A DNA stretch of 64,000 nt from assembly GCF_026341035.1 (NCBI RefSeq), contig NZ_JAPEOQ010000002.1, positions 2,418,001 to 2,482,000 on the forward strand, given 5' to 3'. Source of the stretch: Streptomyces sp. NBC_01016. GTDB taxonomy: Bacteria; Actinomycetota; Actinomycetes; Streptomycetales; Streptomycetaceae. The notes below the pieces were generated by a model. That model searched no databases. It was not told the DNA's origin and was given only the letters and a program-made list of their open reading frames with translations. Shown here piece after piece: positions 43,211 to 51,431 of the stretch. Positions within the stretch are counted from its first letter, which is position 1. Every line of letters starts with the position of its first letter. The position numbers were made by a program, and so were the translations under genes.

Positions 43211-43390
43211 TACTTCACGTCGACGTAGTCTGCCGCGGAGGCGATCGGCGTCACGAGGCCGTAGTAGTCGCTGTTCGGGAGAGGCGTGCGCCACATGATC
43301 GGGAAGGTGTTTCCGGTCTCGAACTTCCCGAGGCGGAGCTGACAATGGCCCCCCGGTACGCGGGCCACACGGACATGACCGTCAGGTCAC
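43211..43390 (-). pseudogene. 3' fragment of an unidentified gene
   Basis: The minus strand reads VARVPGGHCQLRLGKFETGN, TFPIMWRTPLPNSDYYGLVT, PIASAADYVDVK and a stop, with strongly coding-like composition. No start or ribosome site is present; the upstream part is lost at a junction with the SUKH gene region near 43400. The strand-turn pattern recalls phage tail or carbohydrate-binding modules, but I cannot name it. A strong terminator follows. Confidence 0.45.
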
Positions 43391-43517
43391 GGGAATGGTT
43401 GCCTTTCGATCACGCGGCGGCCAGGACGAGCGCGGGGCCCACGCCTTCTCCCGGCCCCAAAGCGTTCCAGCTTCCTGGCCCTTGCGGCGCGAGAACGGGG
43501 CACGCAAGCATGTCGTC

Positions 43518-44126
43518 ATGACACCGGCTGATGCCTGGGCAGATATCGAAGCCTGGCTGCGGCCCAACGCGCCGGCCACCTTCGCTTCACTTCCCGAAGC
43601 CGCAAGCGAGCACGCACTGCAGGACCTGGAAGCGCACATCGGCGGCGCGCTTCCGGCCGAACTCGAAGGCGCGCTGCTGCGCCGTGACGGCGCTGGTGAA
43701 TTCGTGCTCCCGGGCTTCCATCGGTTCAGCAGTGTCGACGTCATCCGCCGCGAATATGTGGCGTGGCGGGTGGCAGACGAACGCCGCATTCAACAGTTGA
43801 GGGACAAGCACCCGCAAAACCCGGGCCAGTACCCGCGCCCACTGCCTGGCGACCACCCCCTGTGGCATCCGTGCTGGATTTCTGTCTGCCACGACGAGAG
43901 CGGAAACCTCCTCTTCGTCACCCACGCAGAAGGCGAAGAGGCGGGCAGGGTGGGCGTGTTCGAGCACGGCGACGGTGCCTCTTTCCCGAGAGGCCCGGCC
44001 TTCGACAGCCTCACCCGCCTCCTGGAGGCCACCGCACAGGCCCTGCGCTCTTCCAGCTTTCCGATCTGGGGCGAGTGGAAGCCCTACGTGGACGACCAGG
44101 GCTTCCTGGAATGGCAGGAAGCCTGA
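43518..44126 (+). CDS. SMI1/KNR4 (SUKH) family protein
   Basis: This encodes 202 residues from ATG 43518. Early ASEHALQDLEAHIGGALPAE and LEGALLRRDGAGEF, then WRVADERRIQQLRD, WHPCWISVCHDESGNLLFVT and VGVFEHGDGASFPRGPAFDS, SLTRLLEATAQALRSS follow the KNR4/SMI1 (yrhA-like) order closely. It is cytoplasmic. SUKH proteins are commonly immunity proteins or cell-wall regulators; no toxin gene is next to it. It is the second SUKH-type gene in this window. Confidence 0.8.
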   Translation: MTPADAWADIEAWLRPNAPATFASLPEAASEHALQDLEAHIGGALPAELEGALLRRDGAGEFVLPGFHRFSSVDVIRREYVAWRVADERRIQQLRDKHPQNPGQYPRPLPGDHPLWHPCWISVCHDESGNLLFVTHAEGEEAGRVGVFEHGDGASFPRGPAFDSLTRLLEATAQALRSSSFPIWGEWKPYVDDQGFLEWQEA

Positions 44127-44378
44127 GCCAGCAGATCGGGCAGAGGGTCACACGTGTGTGGGCCCCATGGCACGTCCGGTTTCGGGTACGTCGGTGGGTA
44201 CGGGGGCATGACAGAGACGGCGGATGTCAGCGGCGGTCCCTCCGTCCCGCCGCTGAAGACGCCATGGCTCTCGTTCGTGACCTGCGGCGGCTGCCCGTTG
44301 CCCTTGCGGTATGCAGGGCGGTGTCGGCCAGCACCGTACTGCCGCTGCCTGCCGACGATCTGCCCGCCCTTCAGTGCC

Positions 44379-45377
44379 TCAGAGTGACTTGAGTACCTTC
44401 TCGACGATCCGGTCCGCGGCCAGGCCGTACCGGTCGTGCAAGGTCGGGAGCGCGCCCGCGTCGATGAACTCGTCCGGGAGGGCGATCGGCAGGACGGGCT
44501 TGCCGAGGCCGGTGCGGACGGCGGCGGAGGCGACGGTCTCGAAGAGGCCGCCGACGACCGTGTGGTTCTCCAGCGTCACCGCGAGTCGGTCACCGGCTAG
44601 TTCGCGCAGCACGGTCTCCTCGTCGAACGGCTTGAGCGTCGGGCTGTGCACGACGGCCACGTCGACGTTGTGCGCGGCGAGCTTCTCGGCCGCCTGGAGC
44701 GCGCGCATGGTCATCAGGCCGCTGGAGACGAAGACGACGTCGCGGCCGTCGCGGACCACCTTGGCCTTGCCGAGTTCGAAGCTGTAGTCGTACTCGTCCA
44801 GGACGAGGGGCACCTTGCCGCGCAGGAGGCGCAGGTAGGTGGGGCCGTCGTGGGCGGCGAGCTGCGGGACGGCCTGCTCGAGGTCGAGGGCGTCGCAGGG
44901 GTCGACGATGGTGAGGTTCGGCATGCCGCGGAAGATCGCGACGTCCTCGGTGGCCTGGTGGCTGGGGCCGTAGCCGGTGGTCAGGCCGGGCAGGCCGCCG
45001 ACGATGTTGACGTTGAGGTTCGGCTCGGCGATGTCGAGGCAGATGAAGTCGTACGCGCGGCGGGCCGCGAACACCGAGTACGTCGACGCGAACGGGACGA
45101 GGCCCGTCTCCGCCATGCCGGCCGCCGCGCCGAATAGCAACTGCTCGGCCATGCCCATCTGGAAGAACCGGTCGGGGTGAGCCTGCGCGAAGACATGCAT
45201 GTCGGTGTACTTGCCGAGGTCGGCGGTGAGACCGACGATCCGCCGGTCCTGCTCGGCCGCGGCGGCCAGGGCCTTGCCGAAGGGGGCCGGGGAGGTGCGC
45301 TGGCCGGGGTCGGCGAAGGAGGCGATCATCGCCGAGGTGGTGAGGCGCTTGGGCTGGGCTGCGGTGGTGGTCGTCAT
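44379..45377 (-). CDS. Transketolase-like protein, C-terminal subunit
   Basis: This encodes 332 residues. PAPFGKALAAAAEQDRRIVG, LTADLGKYTDMHVFAQAHPD and FFQMGMAEQLLFGAAAGMA (catalytic Glu that activates the TPP ring) form the pyrimidine-binding domain; DVVFVSSGLMTMRALQAAEK begins the third domain. It starts two bases after the N-terminal subunit gene, so the two subunits are made together. Split transketolases of this type serve catabolic pathways for unusual sugars or sugar acids rather than the pentose-phosphate cycle. Confidence 0.9.
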   Translation of the reverse strand: MTTTTAAQPKRLTTSAMIASFADPGQRTSPAPFGKALAAAAEQDRRIVGLTADLGKYTDMHVFAQAHPDRFFQMGMAEQLLFGAAAGMAETGLVPFASTYSVFAARRAYDFICLDIAEPNLNVNIVGGLPGLTTGYGPSHQATEDVAIFRGMPNLTIVDPCDALDLEQAVPQLAAHDGPTYLRLLRGKVPLVLDEYDYSFELGKAKVVRDGRDVVFVSSGLMTMRALQAAEKLAAHNVDVAVVHSPTLKPFDEETVLRELAGDRLAVTLENHTVVGGLFETVASAAVRTGLGKPVLPIALPDEFIDAGALPTLHDRYGLAADRIVEKVLKSL

Positions 45378-45379
45378 GG

Positions 45380-46288
45380 TCAGGCTTCCGTTCCGTTGGT
45401 GGCCGCGGCGTCGTGACCGGCCGTCAGCTGCTGTCGGCAGATCTCCCATTCGTGCTCCTCGATCCGCATGAAGTGGGCCTTCTCGCGGTTCTCCAGGAGC
45501 GGGACCCCGCGGCCGATGCGGGTGTCGCACAGGATCACGGAGGGCCGGCCTTCGGCGGCGGCCTGTTCGGCGGCCGCGTCCAGGGCGCGCAGCAGGGCCT
45601 CGACGTCGTTGCCGTCGACGCGCTGGGTGAACCAGCCGCAGGCCTGCCACTTCTGTTCGGCCGGCTCGATGGAGAGCACGGTGTTGGTGGCGCCGTCGGC
45701 CTGCAGGGCGTTCATGTCGACCAGGGCGGTGAGGTGGCCGAGCTTGTGGTGGTGGGCGCCCATGGCCGCCTCCCACGTGGAGCCCTCGTCGAGTTCGTCG
45801 TCGGAGAGGAAGTTGAACACCCGGGCGGGGTTGCTCTGGTGGCGCAGGCCGAGGGCGATACCGACGGCGACGGTCAGGCCGTGTCCGAGCGAGCCGCCGG
45901 AGATCTCCATGCCGGGCGTGTACGAGGCCATGCCGGACATCGGCAGGCGGGAGTCGTCGGTGCCGTACATGGCGAGTTCGTCGATGGGGATGGTGCCGAC
46001 CTCGGCGAGCGCGGCGTAGAGGCCGATCGCGTAATGACCGGTGGAGAGCAGGAAGCGGTCGCGGCCGGACCACTCGGGGTCCTCGGGGTGCAGCCGCAGC
46101 TGGTCGGTGTAGACGGCGGCGAGCGTGTCGGCGGCGCCGAGAGCCTGGCCGACGTACCCCTGGCCCTGTCCTTCGCCCATGGTCAGGACGTGGTGGCGCA
46201 TGCGGTACGCGGCCTCGCCGACATGGGCGACGCGCTCGGTGAGGGTACGGGCCGTGTCGCGGGCCCCGGTCACGGTTGTGGCAGTCAT
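45380..46288 (-). CDS. Transketolase-like protein, N-terminal subunit (TPP-binding)
   Basis: This encodes 302 residues. RFLLSTGHYAIGLYAALAEV, GMEISGGSLGHGLTVAVGIA and FLSDDELDEGSTWEAAMGAH, followed by LVDMNALQADG, make up the TPP diphosphate-magnesium site; the usual GDGE reads SDDE here, as in other split enzymes. Its ATG overlaps the stop of the MHS transporter by four bases. Confidence 0.9.
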   Translation of the reverse strand: MTATTVTGARDTARTLTERVAHVGEAAYRMRHHVLTMGEGQGQGYVGQALGAADTLAAVYTDQLRLHPEDPEWSGRDRFLLSTGHYAIGLYAALAEVGTIPIDELAMYGTDDSRLPMSGMASYTPGMEISGGSLGHGLTVAVGIALGLRHQSNPARVFNFLSDDELDEGSTWEAAMGAHHHKLGHLTALVDMNALQADGATNTVLSIEPAEQKWQACGWFTQRVDGNDVEALLRALDAAAEQAAAEGRPSVILCDTRIGRGVPLLENREKAHFMRIEEHEWEICRQQLTAGHDAAATNGTEA

Positions 46289-47637
46289 CGGACCTTCTCG
46301 GGGATGGGGGTGGCGGATGAATCGGCAGAAGTGGCAGGGGAGCTGTCGTCGAGGCCGGTCCTGGCCGGGGCGGTTTCCGGGGCGCCGATCGCGGCGGCCG
46401 TGGAGGCGACGCCGAGGAGGCAGAACAGGGCGGCGGGGCCCTCCCAGCCGACCCAGCCGTACAGGGCGGTGGCGGCGAAGGGCAGCAGGCCGGCGACGAG
46501 CGAGGCCAGGTTGTAGCCGAGCGAGATGCCGGAGGAGCGGACCTCGCGGGGGAACTGCTCGGAGAACCAGGAGGATTCGACGGCGAAGATCGGGTCGTGG
46601 CTGAGTACCAGGGCAAGCACGACGGCGGTCACGATCAGTGCGGTGACACCGGTGTTGACCAGGAGGAACAGCGGGAAACCGAACGCGATGGTGAAGACGG
46701 CGCCGATGAGGAAGACCGGCTTGCGGCCGATGCGGTCGGACAGGGCGCCGAAGAAGAGGTGGCTGCCGAGGCCGACGGCGGAGCCGATGACCGTTCCGAG
46801 AAGTACGTCGTTGCTGGTGCCGAGCTCGGCGAGACCGACGTAGGAGAGGACGAAGCTGGTGGCGACGTAGTAGCCGCCGGTCTCGGCGAGCCGCAGCGCG
46901 GTGATGCGCAGGATGAGCCGCCAGTCGCGGCGCAGCACGTCGAGCGCGGGCGTCTTGCGGATCTCACCGCGCTGCTTCATCTCGGTGAACTCCGGGGGCT
47001 CCTCGATCCGCAGCCGGATGAAGAGCCCGACGGCCACCATCACGATGGACAGCAGGAACGGCGCGCGCCACACCCAGTTCCCGGTGAACAGCTGCTCGCT
47101 GACCAGGAAGGTGCCGTTGGCCAGGAGGAGCCCCGCGGGGATGCCGATCTGCGGGACGGCCCCGAACCAGCCGCGGCGGCGCGGCGGCGCGTGTTCGACG
47201 GCCATCAGGACGGCGCCGCCCCACTCGGCCCCGAAGCCGATGCCCTGGAGGATGCGCAGCAGGATCAGCAACAGCGGGGCGGCGACGCCGACTTGCGCGT
47301 AGGTGGGCAGCGCGCCGACGAGGACGGTGGCCACTCCCATCAGGAGCAGCGAGGCGTTGAGGACGGTCTTGCGCCCGATGCGGTCGCCGAAGTGGCCGGC
47401 GAGATAGCCGCCGAGGGGCCGGAAGAAGAAGCCGACGGCGAGGGTGGCGAAGGAGGCGAGGACACCGACGAGCTTGTTGTCGGTGTGGAAGAAGGCGGTG
47501 CCGAAGTAGGCGGCGGAGGCTGTTCCGTAGATGAAGAAGTCGTAGCTCTCCACCGCCGATCCGACCATGGAGGCGAGGGAGACTTTGGCGGGGTTGTCGC
47601 GGTGGGACGCGTCGGCGGCATTGCTGACGGCACTCAT
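46285..47637 (-). CDS. MFS transporter, metabolite:H+ symporter (MHS) type
   Basis: This encodes 450 residues with 12 predicted helices, from ATG 47637 with AAGGAG upstream. The MHS signature is clear: MVGSAVESYDFFIYGTASAA, YLAGHFGDRIGRKTVLN, LLRILQGIGFGAEWGGAVLM and GALSDRIGRKPVFL. MHS carriers import organic acids such as shikimate, citrate or alpha-ketoglutarate with protons. In this operon the substrate is presumably the acid that the dehydrogenase and transketolase degrade. Confidence 0.9.
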   Translation of the reverse strand: MSAVSNAADASHRDNPAKVSLASMVGSAVESYDFFIYGTASAAYFGTAFFHTDNKLVGVLASFATLAVGFFFRPLGGYLAGHFGDRIGRKTVLNASLLLMGVATVLVGALPTYAQVGVAAPLLLILLRILQGIGFGAEWGGAVLMAVEHAPPRRRGWFGAVPQIGIPAGLLLANGTFLVSEQLFTGNWVWRAPFLLSIVMVAVGLFIRLRIEEPPEFTEMKQRGEIRKTPALDVLRRDWRLILRITALRLAETGGYYVATSFVLSYVGLAELGTSNDVLLGTVIGSAVGLGSHLFFGALSDRIGRKPVFLIGAVFTIAFGFPLFLLVNTGVTALIVTAVVLALVLSHDPIFAVESSWFSEQFPREVRSSGISLGYNLASLVAGLLPFAATALYGWVGWEGPAALFCLLGVASTAAAIGAPETAPARTGLDDSSPATSADSSATPIPEKVR

Positions 47638-47747
47638 CGGCGGCTCCTTGTTCTGCCCGGAGTACGGTCCGGGGTTCGGCCCGAAGGGAGAGGCGGAGGG
47701 CTCTCCGGCCCGGCGCTCAGGGGTGGCGCCGGTGCCCTGACGGGCGA

Positions 47748-48632
47748 TCAGGGGGTCTGCTGGTACGTCTCGATGACGCGGGAGTCGTCGCGGGCGGCGA
47801 GTCCGCGCTCGGCGGCGGCCAGGTACCGGTCGCGGGAGAGGTCGAGGAGTGGGGTGTCGGCGCCGGCGGAGCGGGCCGCCTCGGCCACCAGGCCGCTGTC
47901 CTTCACGAAGATCGAGACGGTGCTCGTGACTTCGGTGTCGGTGCCCTCGAGCATCCGTGGCCCGCGGTCGGAGAGCATGAACGATCCGGCGGCACCGGTC
48001 TCGATCAGGCCGAGGACCTTGCCCCGGTCGAGGCCGAGGGTGCCGGCGAGGTTGAGCGCCTCGGCGGCGGCGACGATGTGGACCGAGCACAGGTGCTGGT
48101 TGACCACCTTGATGGCCTGACCCTCACCGAGCCGGTCACCGACCGGGCGCACGGTGCCGCAGACGTCCAGCACCGGGGTCACGGTGACCACGTCCGCGGT
48201 GTCACCGGCGGCGAAGATGGTCAACTCGCCGGTACGGGCACGGGCGACGCCGCCGGTCACGGGGGCGTCGACGACCTGTGCGCCGGCCTTGGCGAGCCGA
48301 CCGCCCTCGGAGCGCACCGCGTCCGGTCCGACCGTACTCATGATCACCCAGTGGCGTCCGGCCTGGTCGGGGCGGGCGTCGAGTGTGGTGTCCACGAGGG
48401 CGGCCAGCTGGTCGGGCGTGGCGACCATGACGATGGTGACGGGAGTTTCCGGAGCCTGGTCGACCGAGGTGACGGCTCCGGCGAGCCCGGCGGCGCGAGC
48501 GCGTTCGCCCGCGTTCGGCGCGGGGTCGACACCGGTGACGTGGTGTCCGGCGGCGGCGATGCGCGCGGCCATGGGCAGACCGATGGCGCCGATACCGACG
48601 AAGGTGACGGCTGAGGGGGTTATGGGGCTCAT
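47748..48632 (-). CDS. NAD(P)-dependent beta-hydroxyacid dehydrogenase (HIBADH/6PGDH-like)
   Basis: This encodes 294 residues from ATG 48632, with GGAGA upstream. FVGIGAIGLPMAARIAAAGH is the Rossmann GxGxxG loop, DAPVTGGVARARTGELTIFA the substrate-binding DxPVxGG block, and EGQAIKVVNQHLCSVHIVAA carries the catalytic Lys. The enzyme oxidises a 2- or 3-hydroxy acid. It lies between the regulator and the transporter in the split-transketolase operon. Confidence 0.9.
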   Translation of the reverse strand: MSPITPSAVTFVGIGAIGLPMAARIAAAGHHVTGVDPAPNAGERARAAGLAGAVTSVDQAPETPVTIVMVATPDQLAALVDTTLDARPDQAGRHWVIMSTVGPDAVRSEGGRLAKAGAQVVDAPVTGGVARARTGELTIFAAGDTADVVTVTPVLDVCGTVRPVGDRLGEGQAIKVVNQHLCSVHIVAAAEALNLAGTLGLDRGKVLGLIETGAAGSFMLSDRGPRMLEGTDTEVTSTVSIFVKDSGLVAEAARSAGADTPLLDLSRDRYLAAAERGLAARDDSRVIETYQQTP

Positions 48633-48658
48633 GGGGGTCTCCAGCGGCCGTGGCCGTT

Positions 48659-49393
48659 TCACTGATCCGAAGCGGTGCAGGGGCGGACGGCCTCGTGGGC
48701 CGAGGCGTCGGTGAACGAGGACCAGACCTCGAAGTGGCGGCGCATGGCGGCGCGCGCGCCCTCGGCGTCGCGCCCGTCTATGGCCTCGACGATTCCGTAG
48801 TGCACGGTGTCGATGACCAGGCTGCGGCCGGGCGGCAGCGGGACCTGCCCGGCGCGCTCGCGCCGCTCGACGAGTTCACTGCGGAGCGCGTGGCTGAGGG
48901 CGTCGTGCAGCATGCTGAACACCGGGTTGCCGACGATGTCGCACAGGCGGCGGTGGAAGTCGAGGTCGGCCTCGAGCGCGGCGCCGTGTTCCCCGGTGGT
49001 GGTGGCCCGAACCATCTCGTCCACGAGTGCGCGCAGGGCGTCGACGTCGTCCGCGGTGGCGCGACGGGCCGCAGCCTCGGCCAGCGCGGTCTCCAGGATC
49101 TCGCGCGCGTCGCGGAACTGCGGCTGGCTGAGGTGCCCGAGCTGGCCCGCCAGGTCGAAGTAGAGCTGGAGGAATCCGGTGCCGGGCGCCGTGAGGTAGG
49201 AGCCGCGGCCCTGGGTGCGGTCCAGGAAGCCGAGGTGCTCCAGGATCGACAGCTGCTCGCGCAGCGCCCCACGGCTGATCTCCAGGCTGTCCACGAGCGC
49301 GCGCTCGGTGGGCAGTCGCAGCCGTCCTCCGTCGCCGTCCGGGGTGCTCTGCTCCGAGAGCGCACCCACCAACTGGGCCAGGTCCATGGCCAT
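48659..49393 (-). CDS. GntR/FadR family regulator (FCD domain)
   Basis: This encodes 244 residues from ATG 49393, five bases after AGGAGG. The HTH has LRLPTERALVDSLEISRGAL and REQLSILEHLGFLDRTQGRG. The FCD ligand domain has FRDAREILETALAEAAARRA, LEADLDFHRRLCDIVGNPVF and HYGIVEAIDGRDAEGARAAM with the metal-binding Asp/His set. FCD regulators sense organic acids. It is the first gene of its operon and faces two palindromes that are its likely operators. Confidence 0.92.
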   Translation of the reverse strand: MAMDLAQLVGALSEQSTPDGDGGRLRLPTERALVDSLEISRGALREQLSILEHLGFLDRTQGRGSYLTAPGTGFLQLYFDLAGQLGHLSQPQFRDAREILETALAEAAARRATADDVDALRALVDEMVRATTTGEHGAALEADLDFHRRLCDIVGNPVFSMLHDALSHALRSELVERRERAGQVPLPPGRSLVIDTVHYGIVEAIDGRDAEGARAAMRRHFEVWSSFTDASAHEAVRPCTASDQ

Positions 49394-49435
49394 CGAAGCC
49401 TCCTCACACCGGCGGCCCTCAGGGTCACCGAACAG

Positions 49436-49450
49436 ATTGGTTTAACCAAT
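49436..49450. promoter_or_regulatory. FadR-type operator 1
   Basis: ATTGGTT-T-AACCAAT is a perfect 15-bp palindrome, 42 bp upstream of the regulator's start. Confidence 0.75.
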
Positions 49451-49490
49451 GCGGCGAGGCTATGACCTGGCAAACCGCGAGGTCAACACT

Positions 49491-49503
49491 TTGGTTAAAC
49501 CAA
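49491..49503. promoter_or_regulatory. FadR-type operator 2
   Basis: TTGGTT-A-AACCAA is a perfect 13-bp palindrome sharing arms with operator 1. The centres are 54 bp apart, about five helical turns, which suits cooperative binding or looping. Confidence 0.75.
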
Positions 49504-49550
49504 TTTCGCGATCTGTTGGCGCACCCGCCGACCGCACGTCACCCGCGGAC

Positions 49551-50045
49551 TCAGTGGATGTGCGCGCCGCCGTTGACGTCGTAGGTCACGCCCGTCAGGT
49601 AGCCCGACTCGGGCTGGGCCAGGAACGTGATCACGTCGGCCACGTCCTCGACCTCCCCGATCCGGCGCACCGGGACATCGGCGATCATGGCGGCCTTGCG
49701 CTCGTCGTCGAGCTTGCCCTGGGTGATGTCGGTGTCGATGAGGCCGGGCGCGACGCAGTTCGCCGTGACGCCGGCGGGGCCCAGTTCACGGGCGAGGGCG
49801 CGGGCGAAGCCGAGGAGGCCGGCCTTCGCCGCGGAGTAGGCCACGCCGCCGAACACGCCACCTCCGCGCTCCGCAGAGACGGACGACAGGAAGACGATGC
49901 GTCCGAAGCCGCGCTCCGCCATCCCGGCCGCCACTCGCCGTGTGACCAGGAAGCTGCCGCGCACGTTCACGTCGAAGATCCGGTCCCATTCGGCGGGGGT
50001 GACGTCCAGGAAGCGGACCGGCGAGGTGATCCCCGTGGAATTGTG
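49551..50045 (-). pseudogene. SDR (3-oxoacyl-ACP reductase-like), N-terminus missing
   Basis: FLDVTPAEWDRIFDVNVRGS, IVFLSSVSAERGGGVFGGVA, YSAAKAGLLGFARALARELG (Tyr-x-x-x-Lys), VTANCVAPGLIDTDITQGKL and YLTGVTYDVNGGAHIH are FabG-like. The NAD(P) loop and NNAG region are gone; the frame joins unrelated plus-strand coding sequence near 50045. It is probably a dead remnant of a catabolic gene that once accompanied the operon downstream. Confidence 0.75.
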
Positions 50046-50412
50046 GGACGCGTTCCCCGAGGGGCGCCTCGTGGACCTGCGCACGGGATCGCCCGAGGAG
50101 GATGGAGGCGACGACGGCGCGCGGTGGGGACCCGGGCGGACGGTTCGGGCCGCCGTGATCGCGGTGCTCCTCCTGGGCGCGAACACCACGCAGCCGGGGG
50201 CAGTGGCGTGACTGAGGCTCACCGGGGCGCGGATCTCCGGGCACCTCAATCTAGCCGGAGCGCAGATCGCTCACGCCCTGTGGCTCGAGGAGTGCTGGTT
50301 CGACGAACTGGTGGACCTTCTGGGGGCGTCGACACAGACACTCGTCATCACCAGGAGCCGGATACCCGGCATCGAAGCCGAGTCGGCCCGCGTCGCGGCC
50401 AACCTCGACCCG
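50041..50412 (+). pseudogene. Membrane-associated oxidoreductase-like protein, internal fragment
   Basis: ELWDAFPEGRLVDLRTGSPE, WGPGRTVRAAVIAVLLLGAN, then after an in-frame TGA near 50210 LRLTGARISGHLNLAGAQIA, ALWLEECWFDELVDLLGAST and QTLVITRSRIPGIEAESARV. This is the start of a streptomycete protein rich in pentapeptide-like repeats, often labelled membrane-associated oxidoreductase. It has no start codon and breaks off at about 50412, where the next part of the same kind of gene appears on the other strand. Confidence 0.6.
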
Positions 50413-50640
50413 CCCAGCAAACGTACTTCCCCCTGTGGGACAAGCCCCTTGTACAGAACATGCCTCCTTCCAGGCCCAGACCGCCGGCGGCCACCGCCTG
50501 TCCTCCGGGCGCAATGACCCGAGCTCCACTGAGGAGCACGCCGCCGGTCAGCCGTGCATCGCTCAGCGACAGAGCAGTGCTCAGATGGCTGAAGTGCGAG
50601 GGACCAAAACTCTCCAACACGGAGTGCCGCAGTCCGACTG
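50413..50640 (-). pseudogene. Inverted downstream segment of the same oxidoreductase-like gene family
   Basis: The minus strand reads LSDARLTGGVLLSGARVIAP, GGQAVAAGGLGLEGGMFCT and, after a frameshift, KGLVPQGEVRLLGGSRL. These are the same repeat type as the plus-strand fragment at 50041-50412. Its direct contact with that fragment in opposite orientation implies an inversion inside one gene, or deletion between two oppositely oriented copies. Confidence 0.5.
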
Positions 50641-50722
50641 GGGCACTGGCTCTCGCCATCGTGGGGAGTCCGCCCGTCGCCAGCGGCGACGAGTCTTCGT
50701 CCGGGGTGCGGGCTGTGGAGAG

Positions 50723-50960
50723 TCACTGGCCGAGCTCCTCGCACCCACTCGCGGGAACGCCCATGTTCGCGAAAATGCCCCGTGCCTGCTGTCTCATCAG
50801 TTCTGCGGCAGTGTGGTCGGTTTTCCGGTGAGCGCGGGCGAGTGACAAGAGCGTGCGGGCTTCGCCTGGGCGGTGGCCGGTCTCGCGATGGATGGTCAGG
50901 GCCTCCCGGCCCAACTCGGCCGCTGTGGCGTGGGCTTGCTCGGATACTGTTACGTCGCAC
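50723..50960 (-). pseudogene. TPR-containing regulator, C-terminal fragment
   Basis: SEQAHATAAELGREALTIHR, ETGHRPGEARTLLSLARAHR and TAAELMRQQARGIFANMGVP are the closing TPR repeats typical of AfsR/SARP- or LuxR-type regulators of streptomycetes (GHRxGEAxTL...LA). The upstream part is absent. It ends at 50723 against the inverted fragment. Confidence 0.6.
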
Positions 50961-51026
50961 AGGGCGGAGAGAGCAGCGCGTCGGGGTCGCGCAGCGTCCG
51001 CCCGCCGTCCTGTGTCAGGAGGACAT

Positions 51027-51431
51027 GTGCAACGTGGCGAAGTCTGGTGGGTGGAGTTCGACGAGCGGCGGCCGGTCGTGCTGCTGTCGGGAGACGACGT
51101 GTCCGGGATCCGGGTGATGCAGGTCGTCGCTCGGGCGGGTGTCGACATCACCGGTCTGGGCGTCGAAGTGGCAGTAGGCGCCGTGGAAGGACTGCCCTTT
51201 GAAGGCGTGCTTCGGTTCGCGTTCCCGCGTCCGGGCTTTACCCCATGCACGTGGCTGACCACTGTGTCCCGGGACGACCTGATCGAGCGGGCAGGCGCCC
51301 TGTCTTCCGCGAAAATCAGCGAGATTGAGAACGCCCTCCGTCTCGGTGAGCGGGCGAAGGAGTGGGCCCCGGCGACGGCCGCAAAGCTCAGCGAGATGAG
51401 GAACGCCCTCCGTCTCGGTGGACTCGGGTAG
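51027..51431 (+). CDS. Type II toxin, MazF/PemK family
   Basis: This encodes 134 residues from GTG 51027 behind AGGAGG. VQRGEVWWVEFDERRPVVLL followed by SGDDVSGIRVMQVVARAG is the MazF beta-barrel head; FAFPRPGFTPCTWLTTVSRD and LIERAGALSSAKISEIENAL follow. MazF proteins are ribosome-independent mRNA endonucleases. No antitoxin gene (usually a small upstream ORF) is visible: upstream is a minus-strand TPR fragment. The C-terminus is unusual, carrying a second copy of its last helix. Confidence 0.75.
   Translation: MQRGEVWWVEFDERRPVVLLSGDDVSGIRVMQVVARAGVDITGLGVEVAVGAVEGLPFEGVLRFAFPRPGFTPCTWLTTVSRDDLIERAGALSSAKISEIENALRLGERAKEWAPATAAKLSEMRNALRLGGLG
51312..51419 (+). repeat. 72-bp-period duplication within the MazF gene tail
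   Basis: The codons for KISEIENALRLG (51312-51347) recur as KLSEMRNALRLG (51384-51419), with near-identical 3' DNA (AACGCCCTCCGTCTCGGTG in both). The period is 24 codons, so the frame is kept. Confidence 0.8.
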
